NCBI RefSeq assembly: GCF_021917145.1
Contig: NC_061072.1
Coordinates: 14,114,742 to 14,178,741 of the forward strand
Reading direction: 5' to 3'
DNA: 64,000 nucleotides
Source of the DNA: Hypomesus transpacificus
Taxonomy: Eukaryota; Chordata; Actinopteri; Osmeriformes; Osmeridae
The notes under the pieces were generated by a model, which did not search any database, was not told the origin of the DNA, and saw only the letters and a program-made list of their open reading frames with translations. Each line of letters opens with the position of its first letter. The first letter of the stretch is position 1. A program made the position numbers and the translations under genes. Shown piece after piece: positions 26,321-39,100 of the stretch.

Positions 26321-26608
26321 CCTTGTCCTGGTGCCCCTCCCCGAGGACAAGCGGGAAGGGGACTGAACCAAAAGGAGGGGAAGCAAAACTGAAACAAACT
26401 AAAGGGGGGTGGATAAAGAGGATGTGGTCGTAGGGGATGGGTGACAGATCTCGGAAAGCTTTGGTTTTCTGGTTTTATTCTCTCAATTTGGGTCGGGGGG
26501 GGGGGGGGGGGGGGGGGGTTTACTTGTTTTACCGCATCATTGACAGTTGGTGCTAGTGACCAAACAGACGAGCCGTGTTGTGACTGAGTGAGACTGATGT
26601 GCCGTAGT

Positions 26609-26614
26609 AATAAA
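26609..26614 (+). terminator. Polyadenylation signal of rnf40
   Basis: AATAAA about 290 bases after the rnf40 stop codon, in the sense orientation. Longer 3' UTR forms cannot be excluded. Confidence 0.55.
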
Positions 26615-28224
26615 CAGAAACGCTTGGTCTTTCGCAAATATTTGTATATTTAGATGTCCTGTTCTAGTTTCCGGTGCGTGTCTGTTTCAGATCTTGCTAA
26701 TGTTTCATTCTTAACTTTTAACTGAGCCTGTTGAAAAAAGAGAAAAGTCATTTTTAATCTTGGTTTTCTGTTATCAAATTATTGACATAATTAGCTATTG
26801 GACATAAAGCCTTTAGGAGTTCAAAGCTGAAGTGCATACATAAATCAAACATCATCTTGTAGAAATGACATTTTTTCTGCCCTACTGAGACAAAAATATA
26901 GCATGGAACATGCTTTACAGGTACTTTTCCCTGAGTATTGCTTAAAACCAGTGCCTGTGACTCGCTGAGGCAATGCTGTTGATTTGGTTTGGGCCCAGTC
27001 CAACATGTACTCCCAGGCATGTTAAGGATCACCTTGGACTAGATCCTTGGTTTTGGGACAATGTGACTTACCCATGCTGGAGAGCTCCATAACATCTGCA
27101 GGCTTTAGTGCCTCATTACTGATGACATCATCCCAGTGGAGGGACAGTTTATATGAATGTTCGCACTGGGCTTAACCAGCTTTTCCAAGACTGCTCTGTT
27201 AAAGGTTACTTGAGCATTTTTTTTAAGTATAAAACCATCTGTCCTGACAAAGCTCTGACACAATTTGAACCAAGAAATTTTTTTTTCTCAGTTTTGATGG
27301 TGGACATAATGTGGACTTGGTAAACTTGTGTAAATAGTTGGTAGTGGGGGGTAAAGCATTTAATATCAGTAACGTTGGACATTGAACCAATTACGTGTAT
27401 TATGGATTTCTGCAAACTGAGTAGTTACTCCACAAGAGTTTGATGTTAATATTGAAGTTTTGTGTCTGCATGGGAAATCGAATCGGTAAACATGCCTGTT
27501 GCACACTAAAATGTTTCAAGCAGATAGCAAGCAAATTGTGAGTAGTGCCTTTCACACAAAGCTACGCTTGAAGATGCAGTAACCTGTTAAGTGTCTTGTG
27601 CATTAGACTTGTGGATATAACATTTAAAGATTAGACTAGAGAGAACTAGACTGGCCCGCGGGGGATGACGGAACACGTTGCCAAGTCGACAAAATATTTA
27701 AATATCACGTGAAAGGAAGAAAGAAATCCCAAATGAAACCCATGCGTTACTCAGAGATAATGAGGCAAGTTTCCTTGGAAGTTTGTCTTCGAATTACATT
27801 TACTTGAATGCACACGTTACATCTTTAAGAAGATAACAGCTTTAAAGAAGGTTAGCCAACGCTAACCCTATAGCTGTTTCAAATACTGTTTTTGTCCTCT
27901 CTTGACGACGGCCCCAGCTCTTTGCCAGATACTTGTGTTTCTTGGCAATGGTAAGTGAATGACGTAGGACAGGCGTGGTAATAACAATGAGAACACTATT
28001 AATTCCAGACTATACAGGCTTTGCCCTCCAAGTTAAAGTAAAAGAAAGAGCGTGATGGGTGGGGTCCTCACATTTATCCCTTATGGATTAAAACACGTAT
28101 TTAGCAGTGTCTATTCAACATTTTAGTTTTTCCTTAGAAAAAACGTAAGTTGACCAAACAGTGAAGTTTCCCGCGAGTCTCGACGGCTCCTTTGCACACA
28201 GCCGAGTACAGTACACATAGGAAA

Positions 28225-28300
28225 TGACTCATAGGAGTTGAACTGTTAGCGTGGGTGTGTGCACTATTAAAACAAGGCGCAGACTACTCGGAGTGAGTCA
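28225..28300 (+). promoter_or_regulatory. Likely tnfrsf12a promoter with two AP-1 consensus sites
   Basis: TGACTCA at 28225-28231 and TGAGTCA at 28294-28300 are both perfect AP-1 (Fos/Jun) sites. A TATTAAAA at about 28265 could serve as a TATA-like element, placing the transcription start near 28295, about 90 bases before the ATG. Confidence 0.5.
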
Positions 28301-28386
28301 TTCTGATGCTAGCTTTTCCATGGTAAAAACCAGCACGGATTGATCAGATGAACTTTCGGGAATTGCGTGAATAGTTGACGAGTACA

Positions 28387-31344
28387 ATGGATTCTAATAT
28401 TCTCTGTGCGCTTTATGGATTTATAATTACAGTTGGATCTAATCTATATGGTGTCAATGGACAAAGTAAGTGATTTAGATTATGGCATTTTTGTACTATG
28501 TTAAAACTTTATATTGGTTGTGAAAAATGTTTAAGTGTATTGTTTAGACTGGGAAAACGATCCGTAATGGTTGTAGTAATGACTTTCTTAAAATGATACA
28601 AAACATTTCCCGTATTTTTAACGTTTGACTGTATGGGAATTCGTGTTTCATTAAACATCGTAATCGCATGGCCACTCCAAAGGAGTCAGATAATAGGGCT
28701 ACCCGCTGACGGGGTGGCTTCCTCCACCAGCTGCACGTCTCACCGGTTCCGCATTCCTAAAGCCTTATTTCACCTCGTCTAAGCCCTTGGGTGAACAGAA
28801 CAGACCAGGCTCAATGGACAAACACCATCTACGTTTGTTCTAATCAGTCAAAAAGAAATATTCACTTAAAATCTGTACCGTTTGATGTTTTTTTTGTCTC
28901 TTCCTGGTAGTCTTCCAATAATATTCTAGGAACAACAAGGACAAACAAGTCCCTTCCTCCCCCCTTCCTCCAAGAATCAGACCCTTGGTAATTGAGACCT
29001 CTATATTCATAATCCAGCTATCTCACAACAACTGAGAGTATTTGGTTACTTTTATAGGCATATATAAGAATTACAAAAAAACAATGTAGATGATCAAGAC
29101 ACTTCTGAGATGTTCACAATGTCTAGACTGAGCCAGCTGTGGAGGACTGGCCTGGACAATGTATCAATGTAGATAGGCTATGGGGTATTCAGCTTGACAC
29201 CGATTTTCTAAGAGTTAAAAACATTGACTGTAACACTAACTCAATACAAGCCCACAGTGAATCACTAAACAGAAACACACTTGTGTGCATAAAATGCATA
29301 ATTCAATCCAGAACAGTGGATGAAAAGGGCCTTCAAGACAAGTGTTGTTACATATGGGTTTCTTGACAACCCATACTGACAGATGTGAATGTATAGCTGA
29401 CCTGCTTCCAGTTTCCTGCACACTCATGCCTCGACTTCTGCCTTATGCTCAGTGTGTCATTTAGCAGTGATGTTTCGGTATCGTTTTTCACGAGCTTTAA
29501 TCACAGTTGGATGTGCAGTCAGCACCAAAATTCAGCAGAAGTATTATCATGGGGGAGTTAGAGTACAAGTAGAGAAGAAAGCTGTAGTTCTTTCCATAAT
29601 ACATTTTTTTTTTCACCTTTCGTGTTCACATCCACAATGATGAGAATCATTGTTTATTGACTCATTTTAACCTCAGTATGTTATTTGACATTTTTTTATT
29701 TGAGGCTGCCTTTAAACATTTGGCCGGGGACAGCAGATCAAAATGGCCAACTCTAGCTCACTTTTTAGCTCACTCAGTTTTTCTGTTGATTGGTGTGCAT
29801 TGTCTGAAATAAATGACATTGTCCAAAAACAATTAAAAGAATGGTGTTGGACCCATAGACCAAATCACACCACAGTGTAGATTTGACTGTGCTGGTGCTT
29901 CTATCTGCGGTTGCAGTAGAAGGATATTACACGTTCTGTATAGAGCGCAAGACCTCTAGGTTTGGGCCCCAGCACTGTTCTCCATTGCTCTGGTGATGTT
30001 TGTTCACACCTTTTCCAATCCTGTAGGTTGTTCTCTGGAAGTTACACACACACACCGCAATGTGCAGATGTGGTCTTCTTTGAAAGCAACAGCACATCCC
30101 GTCAATCACACACCTGCAGGCTACCCTTGTCTGTTAGTTCAGCAGAAAGCCTGTTTGATTTGCATGCCTGTGCATCAGCAGGTTGTACAGAGACTAACAA
30201 CCACAGGAATTCCCCAGCTCATTTAGTAAGAAGAGGAAACCCACAGGACTTCTCACAACTACCGCATTTCATACGCTCGATTGTCGTCTGACTTCTGAAT
30301 CACTGGTTAAAGACATCCCATTTCATGTAACCTAGGCATTTTTTCTTGTGAAATGGGAGGTTTCTTCGGGGCCGAACATGCAACTGCCTGTCTCAAACTG
30401 ACGTCTTTAACTGGAAGTTTCAGTGGAAATAGGAATTGGATGACTCCACATGACTGGATTTCATATGATGACTGTTTTTTAAGATGTGTTCTTATTCCCT
30501 CCATGTTTTCACAGACAAATGCAGAAGTAATGAGATCTGGAGTTCAGACTTGGATGGATGTGTGTCTTGCTCATCATGCAAGCGGTATCCCAAAACTCCT
30601 TCATGTGACACCTGTAAGTGTGAGAAGTCTGAGGGAAATCAAAAGGTGTCAAAACAAGCTCTGTTCAAATATCTAAATGCATATCATTGGCCCCATGTGC
30701 CCTAAATAACACTCTCACAGTGTACAACTGTCCACAGCGTTGTACAAAAGTATATGTTTTGAGACTTGATGGTTTAATAATGGGATGTTCTCCTGTTGTC
30801 AGGTGTGTTCCCAGATGAGAGCCCAGACGGCTGGCGGCTGGCAGCCATCACTAGTTTCTCCGTGCTGGCTGTTGTACTGATCAGTGCCGGGCTCATTATC
30901 GGCGTCATGCTGCATCGGAGGAAGTCACGACCTCTTCGTGGTGAGACCCCGAAACCCGCTCGGATACGAAACAGTTGTGTCTTTGTGAAGAAACGTGTGG
31001 TGAAGCACATGTTGTTGTCCTGTCTGAAAGGGAAATGGAAAGTGTTGTGAACCGTTAGTAGCAGAAGATATTTGACCATGTTGCACTAGGATGTTGGATT
31101 TTGATGTTGCTGTTTTTGTCCTATGACTGGAATGAATTAATTTTGCAATTGGGGTTATTGTTGCATTGTGTATGGCTAAAATATAGACCATTCCTTGGCA
31201 GTTAGCACTAAAATACTGTCAGAACTGTGCACTTTTTGTATGTCGATTTTGATCAAAGCACCTGCTATAAAATGAAACATAAAACGTCTAATGTAATTTC
31301 CTTCCTTTTTTTCAGAACCCATCGAGGAGACCACAGGCCCATAA
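28387..31344 (+). CDS. tnfrsf12a: TNF receptor superfamily member 12A (Fn14, TWEAK receptor)
   Basis: Four exons: 28387-28465, 30515-30613, 30803-30940 and 31316-31344, giving 114 aa. There is a signal peptide (about 1-26), one cysteine-rich domain with six cysteines in exactly the human Fn14 spacing (C-12-C-2-C-2-C-8-C-2-C) and the shared EIWSSDLDGCVSC, a transmembrane helix (about 71-93), a basic stop-transfer HRRKSRP, and the TRAF-binding core PIEET. Fn14 binds the cytokine TWEAK at the cell surface and signals through TRAFs to NF-kB; it is growth-factor inducible. The human tail continues about a dozen residues beyond PIEET; here it stops at TTGP, about four residues after it. The 3' UTR is long (about 1.6 kb). 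Confidence 0.92.
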
Positions 31345-32970
31345 GTCCTTTCGAAGGTGTGCATTCAAGCCCAACATTAGTTTTTTTTTCATAAACATTA
31401 TATAACAGTGTACGAATGAATGATGGTGAAACTGATGAATCTCTTGATTTTTCCAGTGTCATCTTCCTTCAAACATGGCTGTAACAGACGAACCGAGAGA
31501 TCCCCTCTTGCCTTCATGTAAAGGACTGTAACCTGGACACAGTGATGTTTTCGAGTAGAGCTGATCATTCTAATTTATTCTAGGGTTAGTCAAGATGGGT
31601 TTGATCACAGTACCTACAATGCTGTTGTGACTAGCGCATCTCCCAAGCTGTCAATATCCTGTCCTGTTCAGAACCAACAGGGCAGAGCACTGAGTAACAA
31701 CAATGTGATTCACTGTGCAGGGTCGCTCACCCACCTCTTTGCTCTAGTTTTCCTGTAGTAAGGGCATTGTTTTTTGGCAGTTTCATATGTAGTAAAGACA
31801 CATATCTGATATCTTTGATCACCGATGACACGTCTCACCACCAGCAGGATGTAAAAGTGAATCCTTGACCATGGCTAACTTCAGTTATGGTATAGTTAAG
31901 ACTAAAAGGTTTACATTTGCAGGTCATTAACGAAACCCTCTTAAGTCATTTAATCGTTCTGATTACAATGCACGTGGAGCACATCAAGGCCATCTGAATG
32001 TACTTTAAGGAGGATTCTATACTTCCAGCGCTTCCATTCCAATATGAACGCATCAATTTAATTTTTGTTTTTGAAGAGTGTGACACACTCATGCACTGTT
32101 CTATACTCTTCAAATCTCTCCTCCACAGTAAGTGTATTGAATATCGTAATGTAGGGATAGTTTTATGTAGATGGCAATGTGCTGTAGCACTGTGCATATA
32201 CTATGCAGAATTCGGTAGCATGACACAGGGGGTCCTGAAGGATTGTGGAACAGGATTAAGGTGGCATAGTATTCTTGGGACCTGAATCATACTCTTCTTG
32301 AAAGCATTTAAACCCAGTCTCTAAATTGACACCAGCAGGACATTCTTACTGTTTTGACAATGGTGCTTGTGTGACAGGATGTTTGTAACACTATAATTCT
32401 AACATTATCCCACTCTGTTTGAATGTGTACTTATAGTGAATACTGTAAGGGCAATGTACACAAAATAGTATCCAAACTTTCTGAACAAAGACTTGTTCGA
32501 TTGTTCACTTAGGATACATTTGTGGGATGAGCATTTTAAAATCTGAATATTGAGATATTTCATATTGACAATATCCTTTTAAAACATATCATACATAGAG
32601 TACTTTGCTGTGTAGGACAAGTTAGTCCAAAGCAGTAACAAGCTACCACTTTTAAAGATGTTTTTATATATATATATAGTATAAAGTAAATCTATTTTTT
32701 ATTTATTTTAATATCTTTTATAATATTCAGTCCAATGTCACAATATAAATTGGTAAAAATAAATAATGTATAGCATATGCTGTACATTAATCTACTTCAA
32801 TCCCTGTGAAGGTGGTTAACAAACTTCCAGTACCAGCTGACAATTTACTGGGCAGTAACAATAGTATATTTTTCTCACCTTTAGGTCAATCTTTCAAGTG
32901 AACTGTTTATAGTTAACATATTTTTCAGAATAAACAAATTACAATAAAGTTGCATGGTGTATTGTATTGG
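31345..32970 (+). other. Probable tnfrsf12a 3' UTR with two polyadenylation signals
   Basis: No coding potential is recognised. AATAAA occurs at 32929-32934 and 32943-32948. A donor-like AAGGTGTGC at about 31354 and an acceptor-like TTTTTCCAG near 31457 may mark a 3' UTR intron. The stretch before 32760 is strongly AT-rich. Confidence 0.5.
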
Positions 32971-34023
32971 AATTGCATGAAACACAAATTGTGTTGGGAT
33001 TCATTGTGTGACATCTAAGGCCATGACTATTAACCACCCTAGACTCAAATTGATAGTGTCTAATCACCGATTGGAAATTTAGTGTGGAAGGTGCACTTAA
33101 CCAATCAGAGGGCAAGGTGGAGCCATTGCACTATCTCTCAGCGCTGGCTACCCTGACCAGAATCTTATCACCAAGAAATGACACAACACACCAAATATTT
33201 CCGTAATTTAATTTCAACAACTAATTTTTCAAATGTGTTTATATTCTAATTACTTAAGTTCAGTATACTAACAAAGAAGTAAAAATCTACGTTTCAAAGT
33301 GACAAAATATATATACAGGTTCATATAAATATGAATTAAATATTGAGCAAACATGAGTTTTGGAACATTTTTGAAAATTCAATAAAATGACATGTGTGGT
33401 ATACGCTTTTTATTACACAATAGCTAAACTAGCAGTTGTTTCCTAACGTGGAAGATATTCTTGCTCTGAATGTACAGAAAACCCAACTGAAGTTCAAATC
33501 CAATATTTACAGAACTCTCAGAAATGTTACAGGGTTATGATGAAGAGGAGTGTACATAAAAATAAGTGCCAGGTGGGATAGAATATGGATGCTTTAACAA
33601 ACAACAGTGAACAATTCTAACTGAGATTACCAGACTAACACTCTGGATATTTGTAACAATGGCGTATGAAAATACATTGTCATAGGAAATTCAGAATAAT
33701 GGAATTGAAAAGGATGCTCAGGTGTTGGCAAGTCATTCTGAATGATATCTTAAGTAAAAGGTCCTTAGCCATTCGGTTAACTCAAGCTGTGTATACCATT
33801 TATATATACTACTATATTAGTGTACCTGGTATACATGTATAAATACATGAAGACAACAAAATTACAATCTTACAAAACATAAGATGTACAGTACATACAT
33901 TATGTAAGTAGACAACACTGTACCTGAAATAATGGGCAGTAAACAGTCCTATCAACATATTGCTTTTTTAAAATTGGTAGAAAGGTGAGACTTGGGCTAC
34001 ATGGACCTGCTGCGCCTGTGACA
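32971..34023. other. Intergenic AT-rich sequence
   Basis: No gene or repeat family is recognised. TTTATT near 33407 could be the minus-strand polyadenylation signal of the candidate gene at 34024-35906. Confidence 0.4.
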
Positions 34024-35703
34024 CTAAGATCTGAGGCGATGGGGCAGACGAGGAAGATAATGTCCTTTCATAATCAGTGTTGTCAAGAAGGCGTACGAAA
34101 CAGTCCTTGTAGAATCTAAAAACGGAAGTTCATGTTTTTGAAAAGGCTCGTCACTACTGCTCACTCGATGAATCACTTTTAAGGATTGCAATGACGACAA
34201 CATGATGAGTGGAACATCCGTTATAGCGAATTACTCTATGATAAACCAGTGAAGGATTTAAATATTTTGGTCGCTGGATTGGCAAGGCTCTCCGTGAGGT
34301 ATTTTATACATCTTACCACCCACAGCCATATTTTACATAGCATAAGGCAATAATAAAAACACAAACAAGGTGAACACATCTCCTGCTGACCATATTCAAC
34401 ATACTGAACGAAAAAACACGGCCTTTTCTTGGGGAAGCCAAAAGATGCAACATTGTGAAGAAGCCAAATGAATTCTATGCGTATTGTTTTCCCTAGACTT
34501 GACAGAATTATATTCTTCCCTAACCATCACTTAATTGCAAATGGCAAGTTATTACTATTTAATCTCATCGTAAAATAAACAAAATAATCATCTTCAAGTA
34601 ACAAACTCATGGAATGATGACCATATTTGAAAGTGTGAATCAAATTAAAGCTTGATCTTCAACAGAAGTAAAATCATAAAAAGTCAAATACACATGTTGT
34701 GTTCTACAGTTTCTGCTGATTAGAGAGAGTCATTTCACACTGGATAACTGCTACACTCTTGACTCACACATTTAGGCACTGGCACGTCGACATTTGTTAT
34801 ACATTTCAAAGGAGACAGAGCACAAAGGATGAGGGGTTGGACAGCCTGGGCCGTTTGAGCCTGACAACTGTTTGAGAGAGACGACAAAAGGCTACAACTC
34901 TCACTTGTGCGAGACAATGGTGTGAAATGGCACCTGTGAACGATATCATGCCCAGGTCAAACACACTGTAGACACGATTATCTACAGTGTTATCCACGTC
35001 AGGTATTATCCTTTTGAAGGTGGGGAACCTGAGTGCTTCAAGACCATCGTCCCTGATCAAGGCATTTCTACCTGCAGGGTTGAACCGATTGAGTATATAT
35101 GAAATCATAAGATACATTTATGAATCTCCTTAAAAGCTACATTTTAAGCATTTTCAATTTACAAGTTTAACATTCATAAAAACTTTTGTTTTCTAGTATA
35201 ATAAAGTATACACAGACAATTTAAAATAAATGAATAGAACAGGAATAAATTATTAAATATGTCCATTTAGCATACAATGCCATTCAGGTGAACTCAAATA
35301 TTATAATCATCAATAAAAACTGAGTAATTGATTATATGATTTCGGTAAATACAATTTTCTATCATGATCTGGACCGGTCCAGTGGTACAGTATCTGCTTC
35401 CTCATACTAACAGAGTTGTCCTAGTCTATACACCACAGTACATGGGGCATACTGACCAGTCCATTCAGAACTAGGACAACACAGAGGGGCCCAGGAGGAA
35501 CTATAAGGGCCTGTATACTTGATGGGCACAGCAGAGCAAGAAACTTACAGAGGCACTGAACACAGCAATACATATCAAGAGAGAAAATTACTATTCTTGG
35601 AACAGCACTTGCTCATAAAAAAGACAAATCATCTATGTGTAGAATAGTGTGTTGAGTGAGACCTGGATAAAGTAGTTGTCTGTGGTTTTTGCTTTGGTTG
35701 ACT

Positions 35704-35755
<52 letters not shown>

Positions 35756-35906
35756 GAGAGAGAGAAAGGGGGGGTATTTTAAGGAATGAAGTCACAGTCC
35801 AGTTGCAGCACTCAAACTGTTTCAAGTTCCAGATTTAGTTTCCATTCTGTGCACTTCATGGAAAACAATCAAACTTTTGATGTTACAATCAGGCATACTC
35901 ACCCAT
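34024..35906 (-). CDS. Candidate small gene of unknown function
   Basis: An ATG at 35906 sits four bases before a strong donor (ATGG/GTGAGTATG). The acceptor at 35073-35072 (ACCCTGCAG) opens an exon 35071-34934 coding for GRNALIRDDGLEALRFPTF and onward in phase. The donor ACAG/GTGCC would join to an exon starting at 34115 and give a 77-aa product ending at 34024. The last exon also has a longer open reading in another phase (FYKDCFVRLLDN to VSPFYQF), which would need a different upstream junction. I recognise no domain. It could be a real small gene, the end of a longer one, or a chance chain. Confidence 0.25.
35704..35763 (+). repeat. G51 homopolymer followed by (GA)n
   Basis: Guanines run without a break from 35704 to 35754 and are followed by a short GA repeat. 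If the assembled length is correct, it is a strong G-quadruplex-forming tract about 0.4 kb downstream of the znf646 stop, inside the putative intron of the candidate small gene. Confidence 0.9.
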
Positions 35907-36167
35907 CCTGGACTTTTGTTAGTGTCTCAATCTATTTCTGAGGTAAGATCCAAAGTCTCTCCACCAGACTTGCATCTCCACCACAACCATAAAATTATGT
36001 TCAAAATAGGAAAACACGCGAAGCATCTTTGAGGGCATCCATACCAAGACTTGAAAATGTTTTCTGTGGAAACTCTTTGAAAAATATCTTACTTTTACAA
36101 TTATTGACAAGTAGGGTTAGACCGGACGATAGAAGCCGTTCCGTCTAGTTGAGGTGATCACCCTGCT

Positions 36168-39100
36168 TCAGAGGAAAGAGCCCATGTCCAGATCCATGAA
36201 GGAATTGGCATCCATGCTGAAGGAGGACTCGTAGGACTGCGTGCTCTGGTGCATCTTCTGGTGGTGTCGCAGGTTGGACTTGCTGGAGAAGCGCTTGTCG
36301 CACAGCAGGCAGGAGAAGGGCTTCTCCTTCGTGTGGATCCGCCGGTGGCAGATGAGCTGGGTAGACACGCGGAACGCCTTGCCACACTCCAGGCACTGGT
36401 AACGCTTGGGCTCCGTGTGGATGCGCCGGTGGTTCTTGAGGGCCATCAGGTTGGAGAACTCCTTCTGGCAGACGGAGCAGAAGAACGAGCCCGTCTTGTG
36501 GCTGTTCTTGTGGTTTAGCAGCGAGCCGGCGTGGCGGTACGTGCGGCCGCAGTGCTCGCAGACGTGGCTCTTCTCCTCGGAAGCGTGGGCGTCCGCGTTG
36601 CCTTCTGCCGCCTCCTCCCCGGACATGCCGCCGTGCATGTGGGCGAACGCCGGCACCAGCTTGGGAATCCCCTGGAGCCCCATGTCCTGGTCCATCCCTG
36701 AGCCCCAGCCCAAGTCCTCCTGCATGTGGACCCCAGCCCCCTCGCCGCGCGGCTGGTATTGGCCAGGGGCTCGATGCTGCAGCTCCTGGTGCTGCTGGTA
36801 GCTGGCCGTGCTGGGGAAGCTCTGCTGGCAGGGGCTGCACACCAGGGTCCTCTCCTTGTTGTGCGTCTCCATGTGGCTCTGCAGGTGAGCTATCAGGCAG
36901 AAGGTCTTCCCACACTCAGGGCAGCAGTGGCGCTTCATCTGGGAGTGGATCTGGAGCGTGAGGGGGTCCGGGAACGTCTGCAGGCACAGGGTGCAGTGGT
37001 GGAGGTTTTCCGAGTGGGTTTTTTTGTGGTTGAGGAGGGAGCCAGCATGGCGGTACGAACGCCCACACAGGTCACACCTGCAATAGAGACAAACTCATTT
37101 AGGGCTTCACCATAAATACACCAGATGACTGATTCCACAGCATTTTAACAATTCACCAAATTGTTGCCTCCATGTTGTACAGTTAGATAATACATTAAAT
37201 AATAATTGCGATATTTATTTAAAAAGATTATTTAAGATATATATTAAATTAGTCATTGGAAATCAAATCTGCTTTAAACAAATATTATCCGTCAAAAAAG
37301 TGGACTTTGTGACTTACACAGTAGGCCGATTATGGGACAGTAACTCACATGAAGCACTTGTCGCCCCCTTCAGCGTGATGGACGCCTGCTCGCGTCGCAC
37401 TGTCCTGACCCCTCTGGCACCGATGCCTCTTCAGCCCAGACTTTCCCTGGAAGCTCTTCCCACAGGCAGGGCAACTGAAGTGGCTGGCCACGCGATTGTG
37501 GACCTTCTGGTGGTTGTGGAGGATGCTGGCCAAGCGGAAGGCCTTGCCGCAGGTGAGGCAGACGTACTTCTTCTTCTGCGTGTGGATGCGCGTGTGGTTG
37601 CGCAGCGCCATGGGGTTGGTGAAGGGCTTAGAGCACACGGCGCAGCTGAAGTGGCCGGTCTTGTGAGTGTTCTTGTGGTTCAGAAGGCTCCCCGCGTGGC
37701 GGTAGCTACGGTTGCATATGTTGCACGCGAATGGGCGCTCCTCTTTTTTCATGGCCACGTCCGCTTGGCCGTCGCTGCCGCCGCAGGCGTGGACGGACAG
37801 CTGGTCGGCAGTGGCGAAGGCCTGCCCGCATTCCTTGCACTTGAAGTCTTTTGTCCGCCTGCGAGCCCTCCCCCGCGTCCCTCCCGCCATGTCCTTTTTG
37901 AGGTGAGGGCAGGTGTGGTTCGTGAGCTGTCTCTTTACCCTGAAGCCTTTCCCACAGTCTTGGCAGCAGTGCTTCTTTAGCGCAAAGTGAATACGCAAGT
38001 GGTTCTTCATCGCCAGCTGGTTGGAGTAGGTGTTGTTGCAGATGGAGCAGTAATATTCACCAGTCTTGTGAGAGTTCTTGTGGTTGACCAGACTTCCGGC
38101 ATGGCGGTACGTCCGGCCACATTGGTCACAAGAATAGGGCCGCGGGTCGCCGCTGTTCTCAGATTTGACCCCAGCATTGGGCTCCGTCTGATTGGCTGGC
38201 CTCACAGCAGCCTTCCTCGCCATGGGGGGAGGTCGGCGTCTTTTGCGCGAGGTTGAGGCTTGATTGGCGTTTGCATTTAAGGAGTGCATTCCTCCCTCGG
38301 ACCCGGTCCCATTCATCTGCATAAGGGCCTGGATCTGGTTGTTGAGTTCTTGTATTTTGGCCTGGTTCTCCTTGTGGATTCTCAGGTGGTTCAGCAGTTG
38401 CTTCTGGATTTTGAAGGCTTTCCCACACTCATGGCAAGTGTGCCTGGAAGAGGAGACAAAGCCTGCGGTTAAATCCCGTGTTTACAAAGCAAAAAACATT
38501 CTACAGAATGAATGAACGTGTGATGTCAAAACACCTTTAATGTCAACAAATCCAATTGCATAGGCAATAGTGTATATATGTCTGTATGTTCTTTAGCGTA
38601 GCATAGGATATGAACACATGCATAGCTACTAACAGACTGCATTATACATAAATAAAAAGTGAAGCATTGCATAATTCTGCAGTTTCCATAACTTGTACCA
38701 GCCATTAAGATATTGTTCAGTGATGCTAATACTACGCATAGACATTTAATTGAGAAGACTAAATGGGCTGAGATTAAATCAAATTGGACTATTATTACCT
38801 TTTCACATCAAAGTGGGTTCGCTGGTGGTTTTTGAGGGCTAGCAGATTGTAAAAGCGCTTCTGACACACAAAGCAGCGGAACACGCCCGTCTTGTGCGAC
38901 TTCTTGTGGTTGAGCAGCGAGCCAGCATGTCGGTACGACCGGCCGCACTGATCACACTTGTACTGACGATCTCCCCCGTCCACATTGTCCTTCGCGGGTC
39001 GGTCAGCGATCTCACCGACGTCTGCCTTTTCATCGTTTGTCGCGGTCGACTCGGTTTTGGTCTTAGCCGAGCAGTGGTGGGTTTCGAGATGGTCGTAGCT

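Larger units (their letters stand above)
26321..28386. other. rnf40 3' UTR and tnfrsf12a upstream region
   Basis: A G24 run lies at 26495-26518 within the rnf40 3' UTR, and AATAAA follows at 26609. No coding exon is recognised from about 26630 to 28386. The last 200 bases hold the likely tnfrsf12a promoter. Confidence 0.6.

Noticed and set aside
35613-35825. Polyproline open frame
   Set aside because: It is a reading of the G51 homopolymer.
36145-36915. Long open frame (256 codons) on the minus strand in another phase of znf646
   Set aside because: It overlaps true C2H2 codons in a shifted frame; its Pro/Gly/Arg-rich text is the usual shadow of GC-rich zinc-finger coding sequence.
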